A stretch of DNA of 64,000 bases from Dendrosporobacter quercicolus (GTDB lineage Bacteria > Bacillota > Negativicutes > DSM-1736 > Dendrosporobacteraceae), in the NCBI RefSeq assembly GCF_900104455.1, contig NZ_FNHB01000001.1, positions 124,001 through 188,000 on the forward strand, in the 5' to 3' direction. Numbering within the stretch: position 1 is the stretch's first letter; every line of letters starts with the position of its first letter. This document shows positions 9,988 through 18,147 of the stretch, one piece after another. Made by a program: the position numbers and the translations under genes. The notes under the pieces were generated by a model. The model did no database searches and had not been told where the DNA came from. It was given only the letters and a program-made list of their open reading frames with translations.

Positions 9988-10290
9988 GTGAATTTATCAC
10001 CGGAAATGATGCAAATGTTAGCCTCGTACGGCCCGATTCTCTTTATGGGGTTTGTATTCTATTTTTTACTGTACAGGCCGCAGAAGAAGGAACAACAACG
10101 CCGTACCAATATGCTCGATAGTCTGAAAAAAGGCGACCGGGTAATCACTGCCGGCGGAATTCATGGGGCAATTACCGCCCTTACGGAGAAACTTGTAACA
10201 ATTAAAATTGCTGATAAAGTGGAAATCAACGTCTCCCGTACGGCAATCAGTGTGAATGAGAGTGACACAAAAAATAACCCTAAAAAATAG
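9988..10290 (+). CDS. yajC: preprotein translocase subunit YajC
   Basis: Small membrane protein of the SecDF-YajC accessory complex, 100 residues. It has one N-terminal membrane helix (ILFMGFVFYFLLYRPQ) and the conserved RPQKKEQQRR and KKGDRVITAGGIHG segments. The start is GTG at 9988 with GGAGGG before it. The genes for its partners SecD and SecF lie 2.4 kb downstream on the same strand. The tgt-yajC adjacency is widespread in bacteria. Confidence 0.95.
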   Translation: MNLSPEMMQMLASYGPILFMGFVFYFLLYRPQKKEQQRRTNMLDSLKKGDRVITAGGIHGAITALTEKLVTIKIADKVEINVSRTAISVNESDTKNNPKK

Positions 10291-10306
10291 TGGATGAGGC
10301 TGTTTT

Positions 10307-10897
10307 ATGGAATCAATACAGGCTGAAAAAAGCAAGCTGCGTACGATGATGCTGCTGGAGCGGCGTAAATTGAGTCCGGCGGCGATTGTCGCCGAAAGCG
10401 CCTTAATTGCCCAAAAACTGCTTGCCTGCCAGCCTTATGCCGCTGCCGGAGTTGTGCTGGCTTTCGCGGCAATGCCTGATGAGCCGCAGACGGAATTGAT
10501 TATGCAGGATGTTCTGCAGCAGGGGAAAAAACTTTGTCTGCCCCGAATTGACGGTCCTTATGGCAGCATGGCTGCGGCTGAGGTAAACAGCCTGGCCGAG
10601 CTGGTGGAGGGAAAGTACGGAATACTGGCGCCGCCGCCGGAAAAAGCGGTGATTGACCCCGGGTGCATTGAGTTGATTATCGTGCCGGGCGTTGCATTTA
10701 CCTTAACCGGGCAGCGGCTGGGGATGGGCGCCGGGTTTTATGACCGCTTTCTGGCGCAGTCCGGCCAGGCGGTACGGATAGGACTGGCGCTGCAGTGCCA
10801 AATAGCCGCCAGCATCCCTTGTGAGGATCATGATTATTTGGTTGACCATTTGGCCACACACGCTGGCATCATCAATTGTCAAACAGGCAAAATGTAG
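10307..10897 (+). CDS. 5-formyltetrahydrofolate cyclo-ligase
   Basis: Converts 5-formyl-THF to 5,10-methenyl-THF using ATP. The protein has 196 residues. The N-terminal KSKLRTMMLLERRKLS and the C-terminal GQRLGMGAGFYDRFL motif with the ATP-binding G-x-G-x-G-x-Y-D-R-x-L pattern identify it. The start ATG follows yajC by 16 bases. A 14-bp hairpin overlaps its stop codon, so the operon may partly terminate here. Confidence 0.93.
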   Translation: MESIQAEKSKLRTMMLLERRKLSPAAIVAESALIAQKLLACQPYAAAGVVLAFAAMPDEPQTELIMQDVLQQGKKLCLPRIDGPYGSMAAAEVNSLAELVEGKYGILAPPPEKAVIDPGCIELIIVPGVAFTLTGQRLGMGAGFYDRFLAQSGQAVRIGLALQCQIAASIPCEDHDYLVDHLATHAGIINCQTGKM

Positions 10898-10920
10898 CTT
10901 CGGCGGCATTTTGCCTGTTT
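10881..10920 (+). terminator. hairpin at the end of the folate gene
   Basis: AAACAGGCAAAATG and its exact complement form a 14-bp stem around TAGCTTCGGCGG. The last bases of the stem are TTT, but no longer T run follows. It is probably a weak terminator or a 3'-end stabiliser that overlaps the stop codon. Confidence 0.6.
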
Positions 10921-10937
10921 CGTGATAGGAGTATAAA

Positions 10938-11642
10938 GTGGAAATTAAGATTGGCATGGCAAAAATCAATAAATACGCCGTTTCGCACAGTGGTGACAGC
11001 GTTGAAGTCGCCGAGCGTCCGCAAGGCGGCATTACCGCCATCCTGGCGGATGGACAGGGCAGCGGCAGGGCGGCCAGAAATACCAGCAGCCTGGTGGTCA
11101 ATAAAGCGGCTGCGCTGATTGCCGATGGGGCCCGGGATGGCGCTGTCGCCAGGGCTGTTCACGATTATCTTTATGCGCTCAAGGATGGTAAAGTATCTTC
11201 TACCCTTACATTAATCAGCGCCGATTTGGATGCCGGTACAGTGGTCATCAGCCGGAATTCCAATTGTCCGGTCATTGTTAAGGATGCTTATGGACTAACG
11301 ATTTACGACGAAGAGGTAAATTCAATTGGGGTGCACAAGCGGACAAAACCGTTAATGTACCAGGTTCCGCTGGAAGCCGGTATGATTTTCATAGCGTATA
11401 CTGATGGCATTCAGGCAGCCGGCCGCAAAAAAAGCAAAGAAATTGACTTTGCCAAAATTTTGGCAATTATTGAGGAAAATGGCGCTGCCGATGTTGCCTT
11501 TATCGCCGACAGTATTCTGGAATACGCCCTAAAAGTCGATGAATACCGTCCCGGTGATGATATGACAGTGGTGGTACTGTCGATATGTGAAAGCGAGAAT
11601 CCGGATAAAATCAGACGGATGAGCGTGTCTTTTCCGTGTTAG
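10938..11642 (+). CDS. SpoIIE/PP2C-type serine phosphatase
   Basis: A 234-residue single-domain phosphatase of the SpoIIE (PP2C-like) family. The metal-binding Asp motifs are visible as ILADGQGSG near residue 37, IAYTDGIQ near residue 155, and the late RPGDDMTVVVL. It lacks the membrane part and length of the true SpoIIE of Bacillus (over 800 residues), so it is closer to RsbX-like regulators. The likely substrate is a phosphorylated anti-anti-sigma protein, but none is encoded nearby. The start is GTG with TAGGAG upstream. It precedes a small P-loop protein and an HD-domain protein. Confidence 0.85.
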   Translation: MEIKIGMAKINKYAVSHSGDSVEVAERPQGGITAILADGQGSGRAARNTSSLVVNKAAALIADGARDGAVARAVHDYLYALKDGKVSSTLTLISADLDAGTVVISRNSNCPVIVKDAYGLTIYDEEVNSIGVHKRTKPLMYQVPLEAGMIFIAYTDGIQAAGRKKSKEIDFAKILAIIEENGAADVAFIADSILEYALKVDEYRPGDDMTVVVLSICESENPDKIRRMSVSFPC

Positions 11643-11652
11643 AGGTGGTTTT

Positions 11653-12033
11653 TTGTTGATTGCAGTTGTTGGTGTTTGTGTTGCAGGCAAAACTACGCTG
11701 GTCAAACGGTTGCGGGAATTGGGCTTTGAAGCCTATAATGTCGCCCAGGAGCATTCCGGGATTAAAAAGCTATGGAAACGCAGAGAACCGGATATACTAG
11801 TGATGCTGGATGCAACACTGCCGGCCATTCGCAAGCGGCGGGATGTGCCGTGGGGCGAAGAACGGCTGGCGCTGCAGCGCGAGCGGTTAATGGATGCAAG
11901 ACAACATGCCGACCTGTTTATCCAAACTGACTTGTTATCGAAAGAAGATGTGGCGCAAACTGTACTGGACTACATACGGAGGGACTTTCACTATGGCCAG
12001 GATAACCGTAGAGGATCTGAAGAAGGATCATGA
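11653..12033 (+). CDS. small P-loop NTPase of unknown function
   Basis: A 126-residue protein with an N-terminal Walker A pattern GVCVAGKTTL (G-x4-G-K-T). A later ILVMLDATL strand may be Walker B, and RKRRDVPWGEER is an Arg-rich segment like the lid of small kinases. The start is TTG at 11653 after AGAGGTGG. The 3' end overlaps the next gene by 41 bases, so the two are probably co-expressed. I do not recognise a named family; a nucleotide- or metabolite-kinase fold is an inference. Confidence 0.75.
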   Translation: MLIAVVGVCVAGKTTLVKRLRELGFEAYNVAQEHSGIKKLWKRREPDILVMLDATLPAIRKRRDVPWGEERLALQRERLMDARQHADLFIQTDLLSKEDVAQTVLDYIRRDFHYGQDNRRGSEEGS

Positions 12034-12658
12034 AATTACAGTATATCTCAAATGCAGTACCGAATATCTCAGCCGTTTAGGCTTTACCGAGCATGGTCAG
12101 CGCCATGCCGGCATTGTGTCGACCAGAGCCTACCGGGTGCTGGCTGATTTGGGGTATGGCCAGCGTGACTGTGAAATGGCGGCGGTTGCCGGCTATATGC
12201 ATGATATCGCCAATATGGTCAACCGCTATAATCATGGCGGTAACGGCGCTGTCATGGCGCATCAAATACTGTCGCGCCTGGGAATGCCGCCGGAAGAAAT
12301 TGCCCTGGTGGTTTCAGCCATCGGCAATCATGAGGAGGAACGGGGCAATGCGGTCAACCATGTGGCTGCGGCGCTCATTTTGGCTGATAAGTCGGATGTA
12401 TACCGCACCCGGGTGACCAGCAAGGATTTTGCTAAGTTTGAAATTCACGACCGGGTGAATTATGCGGCTGAAAGCAGCCTGCTTACGGTCAATAAAGAAT
12501 TAAACACGGTTACGTTAGAGGTTAAAATTGACACTTCAATCTGCCCGGTCATGGAATATTTTGAGATATTCCTGGCCCGGATGGTTATGTGCCGCCGGGC
12601 GGCGCAGTTTTTGGACTGTCGTTTTGGTTTAATTATCAATGATTATCAGTTGCTTTAA
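11993..12658 (+). CDS. HD-domain phosphohydrolase
   Basis: A 221-residue metal-dependent phosphohydrolase. HGQRHAGIVS, YMHDIANM and GNHEEE supply the H...HD...H pattern of HD proteins. The ATG at 11993 is preceded by GGAGGG; a longer reading from 11894 would start inside the preceding gene without a ribosome site. HD proteins of this type sit upstream of secD in other Clostridia-like genomes. Possible substrates are nucleotides or signalling nucleotides, but none is indicated by the sequence. Confidence 0.85.
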   Translation: MARITVEDLKKDHEITVYLKCSTEYLSRLGFTEHGQRHAGIVSTRAYRVLADLGYGQRDCEMAAVAGYMHDIANMVNRYNHGGNGAVMAHQILSRLGMPPEEIALVVSAIGNHEEERGNAVNHVAAALILADKSDVYRTRVTSKDFAKFEIHDRVNYAAESSLLTVNKELNTVTLEVKIDTSICPVMEYFEIFLARMVMCRRAAQFLDCRFGLIINDYQLL

Positions 12659-12672
12659 GACAGGCGCTTTCG

Positions 12673-12702
12673 TTGACATTGTCATAACATTCCAGCTATA
12701 AT
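12673..12702 (+). promoter_or_regulatory. sigma-A promoter for secD-secF
   Basis: TTGACA at 12673-12678 and TATAAT at 12697-12702 are perfect consensus hexamers with an 18-base spacer, 48 bases before secD. Confidence 0.85.
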
Positions 12703-12750
12703 TAAATGCGAATGACCAATGGTCGACGAACAGAAATGGGGGAGAAGTAG

Positions 12751-13956
12751 TTGAGATGGGGTAATCTTACCAAGTTTTTGGTAATTGTAGTGGCAATAGT
12801 AGCTGTGTTTGGTTACTATATAGCACCCCTGGCCGGATCGATTAAACAGGGTCTGGATTTACAGGGCGGAACGCATATTGTGCTTGAGGCTGTGGATACT
12901 CCGGAAGCTAAGGTTGATGATGATGCTGTTCAGCGGGTTGTCAAGATCATGGAGCGGCGCATCAATGAGCTGGGGCTGACTGAACCGATTATTCAACGGC
13001 AGGGTGACCGGCGGGTTATTGTAGAATTGCCGGGGATCAAAGAACCGGAAAAAGCAATAGAACTGATTGGCAAGACGGCGCTGCTTGAATTTCAGGATGA
13101 AAGCGGCGCTACAGTCATGACCGGCACAGACTTAAAAGATGCCAAAGCCCAAATTGATCAAGGCAACCGTAATTTGGTTTCATTGGAATTTTCCGATGAG
13201 GGTGCGAAAAAATTCGCCAATCTGACCGCCCAAAACATTGGGAAGCATATCTCTATTTTGTTGGATAAGCAGGTATTGACCAGCCCGGTGGTGGAAGAGG
13301 CGATTCCCGGCGGGAAAGCGGTCATTACCGGCAATCGTACGATTGAGGAAGCGCAGCAATTGGCCATTCTGCTTCGTTCAGGTTCCCTGCCGGTAAAGGT
13401 TGAGGTTATGGAAACCAGGACGGTGGGGCCGACACTGGGCCAGGATTCAAAACAGAAAAGTATACTGGCGTTTACGATCGGCGTTTCGGCAATTATTTTA
13501 TTTATGCTGGCGTTTTATCGTTTGTCCGGCTTTGTGGCCAATATTGCGCTGCTGGTCTATGTGCTGCTGCTGCTAGTGGCCCTGAAAATGCTGAATGCTA
13601 CGCTGACTTTACCGGGAATTGCCGGGATTATTTTGTCGGTAGGCATGGCTGTTGACGCCAATGTTTTGATCTTTGAACGGTTTAAGGAAGAGTTTCGCAG
13701 CGGCAAAACCTTGCGGGCCGCCATGGATGCCGGGTTTAGCCGGGCGTTCAATACCATTTTGGATGCCAATGTGACAACTTTGATTGTGGCCGCCGTCCTG
13801 TTTTATTTAGGTACAGGCGCAATCAAAGGGTTTGCGGTAACTTTGATTCTGGGGACAATTTTAAGCATGTTTACTGCTATTACCGTGACCAGGTGGCTGT
13901 TAAGAACGCTCATTTATGCCAATGCGGTGAAAAACAGCAAAATGTTTGGGGCGTAG
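12751..13956 (+). CDS. secD: protein translocase subunit SecD
   Basis: Membrane component that uses proton-motive force to pull proteins through SecYEG. The protein has 401 residues: one N-terminal helix, the extracytoplasmic P1 domain beginning with GLDLQGGTHIVLE, and five C-terminal helices. SVGMAVDANVLIFERFKEE is the conserved helix-4 block. The start is TTG with GGGGGAGAAG upstream. secF follows 11 bases later as a separate gene; Bacillus has the two fused. Confidence 0.97.
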   Translation: MRWGNLTKFLVIVVAIVAVFGYYIAPLAGSIKQGLDLQGGTHIVLEAVDTPEAKVDDDAVQRVVKIMERRINELGLTEPIIQRQGDRRVIVELPGIKEPEKAIELIGKTALLEFQDESGATVMTGTDLKDAKAQIDQGNRNLVSLEFSDEGAKKFANLTAQNIGKHISILLDKQVLTSPVVEEAIPGGKAVITGNRTIEEAQQLAILLRSGSLPVKVEVMETRTVGPTLGQDSKQKSILAFTIGVSAIILFMLAFYRLSGFVANIALLVYVLLLLVALKMLNATLTLPGIAGIILSVGMAVDANVLIFERFKEEFRSGKTLRAAMDAGFSRAFNTILDANVTTLIVAAVLFYLGTGAIKGFAVTLILGTILSMFTAITVTRWLLRTLIYANAVKNSKMFGA

Positions 13957-13967
13957 GAGGGAAAACG

Positions 13968-14876
13968 ATGAACTTTGATTTTATTGGCAAACGCAAATGG
14001 TGGTTTTCGTTCTCTGCGCTCATCATCATCACCGGTTTTATTTCGATGGCAGTACAGGGATTTAATCTGGGCATTGATTTTACCGGGGGCAATTTGCTGG
14101 ACTTGCGGTTTACGCGGCCGGTTACGGTAACTGAGGTGCGCGAAGCGTTAAAAGAGCATCATTTTGAGCGAAGTACCATTCAACTGGCGGCTGAGGGACA
14201 GACCGATGCAGCGCCAAATGTGTTTATCCGTACAACAATGTTAAGTGAGGAAGACCGGCTGGCTGTTTTGGCTGATTTGAAACAGAAGGTTGGCGATTTT
14301 GAAGTACTCAGAATAGAGCAGGTCGGCGCAACGATTGGTTCCGAACTGACCAGACAGGCGATTTTGGCGCTGGTCCTCTCCTGGGCATTAATGATTGCTT
14401 ATATTTCTTACCGGTTTGAATTTAAATTTGCAATTGCCGGTATCATTGGTTTGGTCCATGTCGTTTTGGTTGTGCTGGGAGCATTTTCCCTGCTGCAGAA
14501 AGAAATCGACGCCTCCTTTGTGGCGGCCTTGCTAACCATCGTCGGCTATTCAATTAATGATACCATCGTCATTTTTGACCGTATCCGGGAGAATTTAAAG
14601 GCTTACCGGAAAAGCGAAGGCTTGGAGCATCTGGTGAATAAAAGTATTCTCCAGACCATGACCCGCTCCATCTATACGGTGCTGACGGTATTGTTCGCCG
14701 CAGGCTCACTGTACTTCTTTGGCGGGGATACGACCAGAGATTTTTCCCTGGCTTTATTGATCGGGTTTACCGTGGGCGCTTATTCCTCCATTTTTATTGC
14801 CAGCCCGGTCTGGGTTATGCTGAGGCAGGCGGAAGAACGCAAACGGCTGGCCGGGAAGACTAATCCGGCGAAATAA
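13968..14876 (+). CDS. secF: protein translocase subunit SecF
   Basis: Partner of SecD, 302 residues. The ATG at 13968 is preceded by GGAGGG; the frame extends 75 bases upstream into secD but without a start signal. NFDFIGKRKWWF and GIDFTGGNLLDL are the family's N-terminal blocks. Six membrane helices include VGYSINDTIVIFDRIREN. The gene ends before a terminator-like hairpin. Confidence 0.97.
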   Translation: MNFDFIGKRKWWFSFSALIIITGFISMAVQGFNLGIDFTGGNLLDLRFTRPVTVTEVREALKEHHFERSTIQLAAEGQTDAAPNVFIRTTMLSEEDRLAVLADLKQKVGDFEVLRIEQVGATIGSELTRQAILALVLSWALMIAYISYRFEFKFAIAGIIGLVHVVLVVLGAFSLLQKEIDASFVAALLTIVGYSINDTIVIFDRIRENLKAYRKSEGLEHLVNKSILQTMTRSIYTVLTVLFAAGSLYFFGGDTTRDFSLALLIGFTVGAYSSIFIASPVWVMLRQAEERKRLAGKTNPAK

Positions 14877-14901
14877 AAAAATGCTTATTCGGCAATCATC
14901 A

Positions 14902-14949
14902 AGGGTGTCTGAAAATGCAGCAGCATTGACAGGCGCCCTGTTTTATTTT
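14902..14949 (+). terminator. terminator of secD-secF
   Basis: AGGGTGTCTG pairs with CAGGCGCCCT (two G-U pairs) and an inner AATGC/GCATT stem, followed by GTTTTATTTT. Confidence 0.75.
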
Positions 14950-15026
14950 GGCTACTATTGAAAGTATAATTCACCAAAAGCTTCTGATGTTAATATCATG
15001 TAGCACAGAGAGGGCAGGTGAAAACG

Positions 15027-16040
15027 ATGTGGATTTTGTTGCCATCCATATGTTTAGCTCTGGCTCACATTGCCGGCAATAATGTCGCGGTAGTGCCGGA
15101 TATGGCGGTTATGCTGGGAAAAGATATTTATATTGTAACAATACTGGCCTACATCATTTTTGGTTCCCTCATGGCCGGCTTGACGGCCTGGATCGGTGTA
15201 AAGACCGGGAATGAACTGGTATTTGTTGTGCATAAGCTCTTTGGCTGCCAAGGGAAAAAAATTGCTGCAGCGGTTATTTTATCCATCTGCCTGCCGGCCA
15301 GTGTGATTACCGGCGGTTTTTATTCGGGCTGGATTACCAACACTTCCCTGGGTATACCCCTGGGAGCCGCCATTCCTGCCTGTATTCTGCTGTTCTCCTT
15401 ATTGGCGGCCGGCTATGCGGATGAATTGCTGAAACTTTCCAATTATGCCGCGTTTTTATTGGTGCCGGTAATCATTGCAATTTTTGGCGTTTCCGGATTT
15501 TCATTTCCGGCCGGTGAACTGGATATCGGCGAAGTTAACTGGTTATTGGTTTCAGCCTTGGTTGGTTATAATGCGGGTGGCATGAAATCAGCGCTGATCG
15601 TAGAAATAGCCGCTCATCTGTCCCGCCGGGGCTGTAAAACGATTGCCCTGGTTATTTTGGCTAAAGTGGTTGAAGGGCTGATTACTTTGGGGATTGTTCA
15701 CTTAATACTGACCGCCGGGCTGCATGGACCGCTGGCGATTAGTATGATTGCCGGTCATATTGCCGGTCCGGCCGGCTTTTATCTGTTTAATTTGATTTTA
15801 TTTTGCACCTTTATGAGCGCTATGGTTCCCGCAATGAATGTTAATGCCCGGCAAATGCGGATACTAACTGGTTTATCATTCAACTATTCTTTGCTTATTT
15901 CCGGCTTGCTGGTCTATCTGGGCAGTTTATTAAATTTAACCACGATTATTACGGTAATGGGATTAAGCGGAATGGTTACCGGAGCCTTTATTCTTTATAC
16001 TGCCTATACCTTACATAAATACGGGCTAAATCACTCATAA
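15027..16040 (+). CDS. multi-pass membrane protein, YkvI-like transporter
   Basis: A 337-residue integral membrane protein with about ten hydrophobic helices. Segments such as GFYSGWITNTSLGIPLG and the Gly/Ala-rich N terminus resemble YkvI-type proteins of the LeuT-fold superfamily. AGGTGA lies five bases before the ATG at 15027. A GTG at 15018 in the same frame is too close to AGAGGG to be preferred. A TATAAT at 14965-14970 may be its -10 box. The substrate is unknown and the family call is moderate. Confidence 0.6.
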   Translation: MWILLPSICLALAHIAGNNVAVVPDMAVMLGKDIYIVTILAYIIFGSLMAGLTAWIGVKTGNELVFVVHKLFGCQGKKIAAAVILSICLPASVITGGFYSGWITNTSLGIPLGAAIPACILLFSLLAAGYADELLKLSNYAAFLLVPVIIAIFGVSGFSFPAGELDIGEVNWLLVSALVGYNAGGMKSALIVEIAAHLSRRGCKTIALVILAKVVEGLITLGIVHLILTAGLHGPLAISMIAGHIAGPAGFYLFNLILFCTFMSAMVPAMNVNARQMRILTGLSFNYSLLISGLLVYLGSLLNLTTIITVMGLSGMVTGAFILYTAYTLHKYGLNHS

Positions 16041-16073
16041 TGATAGTAAATTGATGCCAAAAAGAGGATGAAA

Positions 16074-16544
16074 ATGCTGGTACTGAAGCTTGGAGTTATG
16101 ATCATTATGGTGATTGGCTTATATTGTACAGTGTTTCCCCGCATTCCGGGAACTCTGATCATATTTACCGGGGCAGCTGCTTACTGGTGGTTTACCGGTT
16201 TTGTTACCTACCAGCCGTGGCTGGCTTATGTACTGATCGCGGCGGTGGCGGTAGCTGAAGCAGGCTTAAGAGCGCTCAGAGCATATGTAACAGGGCGGGA
16301 AGACGTTACCAGAACGTTTAGTACGGATACCACCGTGGGAAATATGGCCGGATTAATTGTCAGCGAAGCAATCTTAGGCCCGTCGGCCGGGACAATCCTG
16401 TGGGAATTATTGGCCGGCAAGGCTTTGTTTTCCCGCTGGACAAGCGTTGCCAAAATTCTTAAAAGGCTAATCCTGGTGGCGGTTATCCGGTTTTGTTTCG
16501 GACTTGTCATGATCTACTTGATCATTGAGTATGTATTTCTTTAA
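16074..16544 (+). CDS. DUF456 family membrane protein
   Basis: A 156-residue protein with hydrophobic segments and the family's P-R-I-P-G-T-L-I-I-F-x-G-A-A block near residue 22. A second, Gly-rich pair of helices follows (VGNMAGLIVSEAILGPSAGT). GAGG is six bases before the ATG at 16074; the ATG at 16068 directly abuts it. Function of the family is unknown. It is 33 bases after the YkvI-like gene and probably co-transcribed. Confidence 0.7.
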   Translation: MLVLKLGVMIIMVIGLYCTVFPRIPGTLIIFTGAAAYWWFTGFVTYQPWLAYVLIAAVAVAEAGLRALRAYVTGREDVTRTFSTDTTVGNMAGLIVSEAILGPSAGTILWELLAGKALFSRWTSVAKILKRLILVAVIRFCFGLVMIYLIIEYVFL

Positions 16545-16721
16545 TGTGGCTGACAGTTTAAACTATGATGTCTGCGAAATGAGACGGTTGGGGGTGGTAT
16601 TGAAGTTTTTAGGACGGGCAAAATATGAGTACGGCTAAAAAGCAGTTATGGCAAAAGAATGCCGGATAGCAATGGACCCAATCATCATGTTGCCGAGTTT
16701 CAACATCAGGGAGGGGTTTGG

Positions 16722-18146
16722 TTGAAATCTTACTACCAATTGGTTCGACATGACGGGAACCGAGAATTATTTCGCGCTGTGGAAATGTCAATCATTGCAT
16801 TGAATGACTCGCATCCCTTCCATGTTCATGCCGAAGGACTGCGCGGAACCGGCAAGACCAGTATTATACGGGCAGCAAAAGAAATTTTGCCGCCCATTGT
16901 CAGAATTAAAAACTGTATCTACAATTGTCATCCGGCCAGGCCGCATTGTCCTGAGCACCGGACGCTATCGTCCGCGGAAATTGCGGCGATCGGCACTGAG
17001 CTAATTCCCTGCCCGTTTTTGGAAATATCGCAATCGGCCAAAATAGGCACTGTCGTCGGCAGTATTGACTTAAGAAAGCTAACCGATAAGAAAAAGCCAA
17101 CCGCAGCTTTGCTGCCCGGAACGATACCGCAGGCTCACCGGGGCATCATTTTTATTGATGAAATCAACCGTTTGGCCGATACTTCACCGGAATTGGCTGA
17201 TGTATTACTTGATGTAATGGGCACAAAACCGGGGCGCATTCAAGTGGAAGAAACCGGACTGCCAAAAGTTGAATTGCCGGTTAACGTAACCGTATGGGCT
17301 GCATCCAATCCGGATGAAGATCCGGGTCCGTTGTCGTACGTCCGCAAGCAGCTGTCTGACCGGTTTGATTTGGCGGTAAGCATGGGGCGTCCCAGCGCCT
17401 ATCGGGATATAGTGGCCATTCTGGAGCAGCAGGGGCTGCCGGTTGACGCGGCTAAACAGCTGCTCGCTATTCCCGGCAGCATCCACAAGGTAGTGACAGA
17501 GGCCAAAATTAAGCAGGCGCTGGCGAATATTTATGTGGATTATGGCTTGGAAAGTATTCGGGCAGTTGAGGGCATGGAAACGGCCGCCGGCTTAACCGCT
17601 CTCATGAAGGGCCGTAATGATGTTGCAGTCGAAGATTTAATTGCGGCAGTTCCACTGGTGTTGGGGCACCGGGCGGACCGGTCGACCATTGCCGGTATAT
17701 TGCGGTACTTAGAACGGTTGAGTGAGTTTCAGCCCGCAGGCTCCAGCACAGCCGCCGGTCCGGAAGAAAGCCTGGATGAGGCGGAAACTAGCGGACAGCC
17801 GCCTTACGGCTGGGCCCGGCTTAAACAATTTTTGACCAGCCTGCTTAACCGCTTTAAGGTGAAACCAAAGCAGCGCCGGGAAAGCAATGCCGGTCCAAGC
17901 AATACCGCGGGGCGCAGCGCAAAGTCGTCCGGCAACGCCGGTAACGGCCGTCCGCAGGAAAACTCTTCCAGGCCGTCGGCGAACGGTCCGGCGCGAGGGT
18001 GTCCGGCCGGCAGCGCCGCAGGCCGGGCGGCAAACAAACCGCCGGCCCCAGCCAATTCTTCCGTTATCATGGCGCCGCCACAGACGGCATTGCCCTTGAT
18101 GGAGCATACGTTGGAGCAATTTGTCAGCGGTGAGGATAAAAAATAG
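16722..18146 (+). CDS. AAA+ ATPase of the magnesium-chelatase I/MoxR type
   Basis: A 474-residue ATPase. Walker A is GLRGTGKTS near residues 38-46, Walker B is IIFIDEINRL near 142-150, and sensor and Arg-finger regions lie in VWAASNPDE and LSDRFDLAV. A Cys/His-rich insert (NCIYNCHPARPHCPEH) between them could bind metal. The last 140 residues are a low-complexity Pro/Ala/Gly/Asn linker ending in an acidic tail. I prefer TTG at 16722 after GGGAGGGG over an ATG at 16659. It pairs with the downstream VWA protein. No porphyrin or cobalamin genes are near, so true metal chelation is unlikely. Confidence 0.8.
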   Translation: MKSYYQLVRHDGNRELFRAVEMSIIALNDSHPFHVHAEGLRGTGKTSIIRAAKEILPPIVRIKNCIYNCHPARPHCPEHRTLSSAEIAAIGTELIPCPFLEISQSAKIGTVVGSIDLRKLTDKKKPTAALLPGTIPQAHRGIIFIDEINRLADTSPELADVLLDVMGTKPGRIQVEETGLPKVELPVNVTVWAASNPDEDPGPLSYVRKQLSDRFDLAVSMGRPSAYRDIVAILEQQGLPVDAAKQLLAIPGSIHKVVTEAKIKQALANIYVDYGLESIRAVEGMETAAGLTALMKGRNDVAVEDLIAAVPLVLGHRADRSTIAGILRYLERLSEFQPAGSSTAAGPEESLDEAETSGQPPYGWARLKQFLTSLLNRFKVKPKQRRESNAGPSNTAGRSAKSSGNAGNGRPQENSSRPSANGPARGCPAGSAAGRAANKPPAPANSSVIMAPPQTALPLMEHTLEQFVSGEDKK

Positions 18147-18147
18147 G

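Noticed and set aside
11894-11992. N-terminal extension of the HD protein
   Set aside because: It lies wholly within the P-loop gene, and GGAGGG before 11993 marks the true start.
16625-16669. 14-codon leader peptide (MSTAKKQLWQKNAG) upstream of the AAA+ gene
   Set aside because: No clear ribosome-binding site or attenuator follows, so it is most likely chance.
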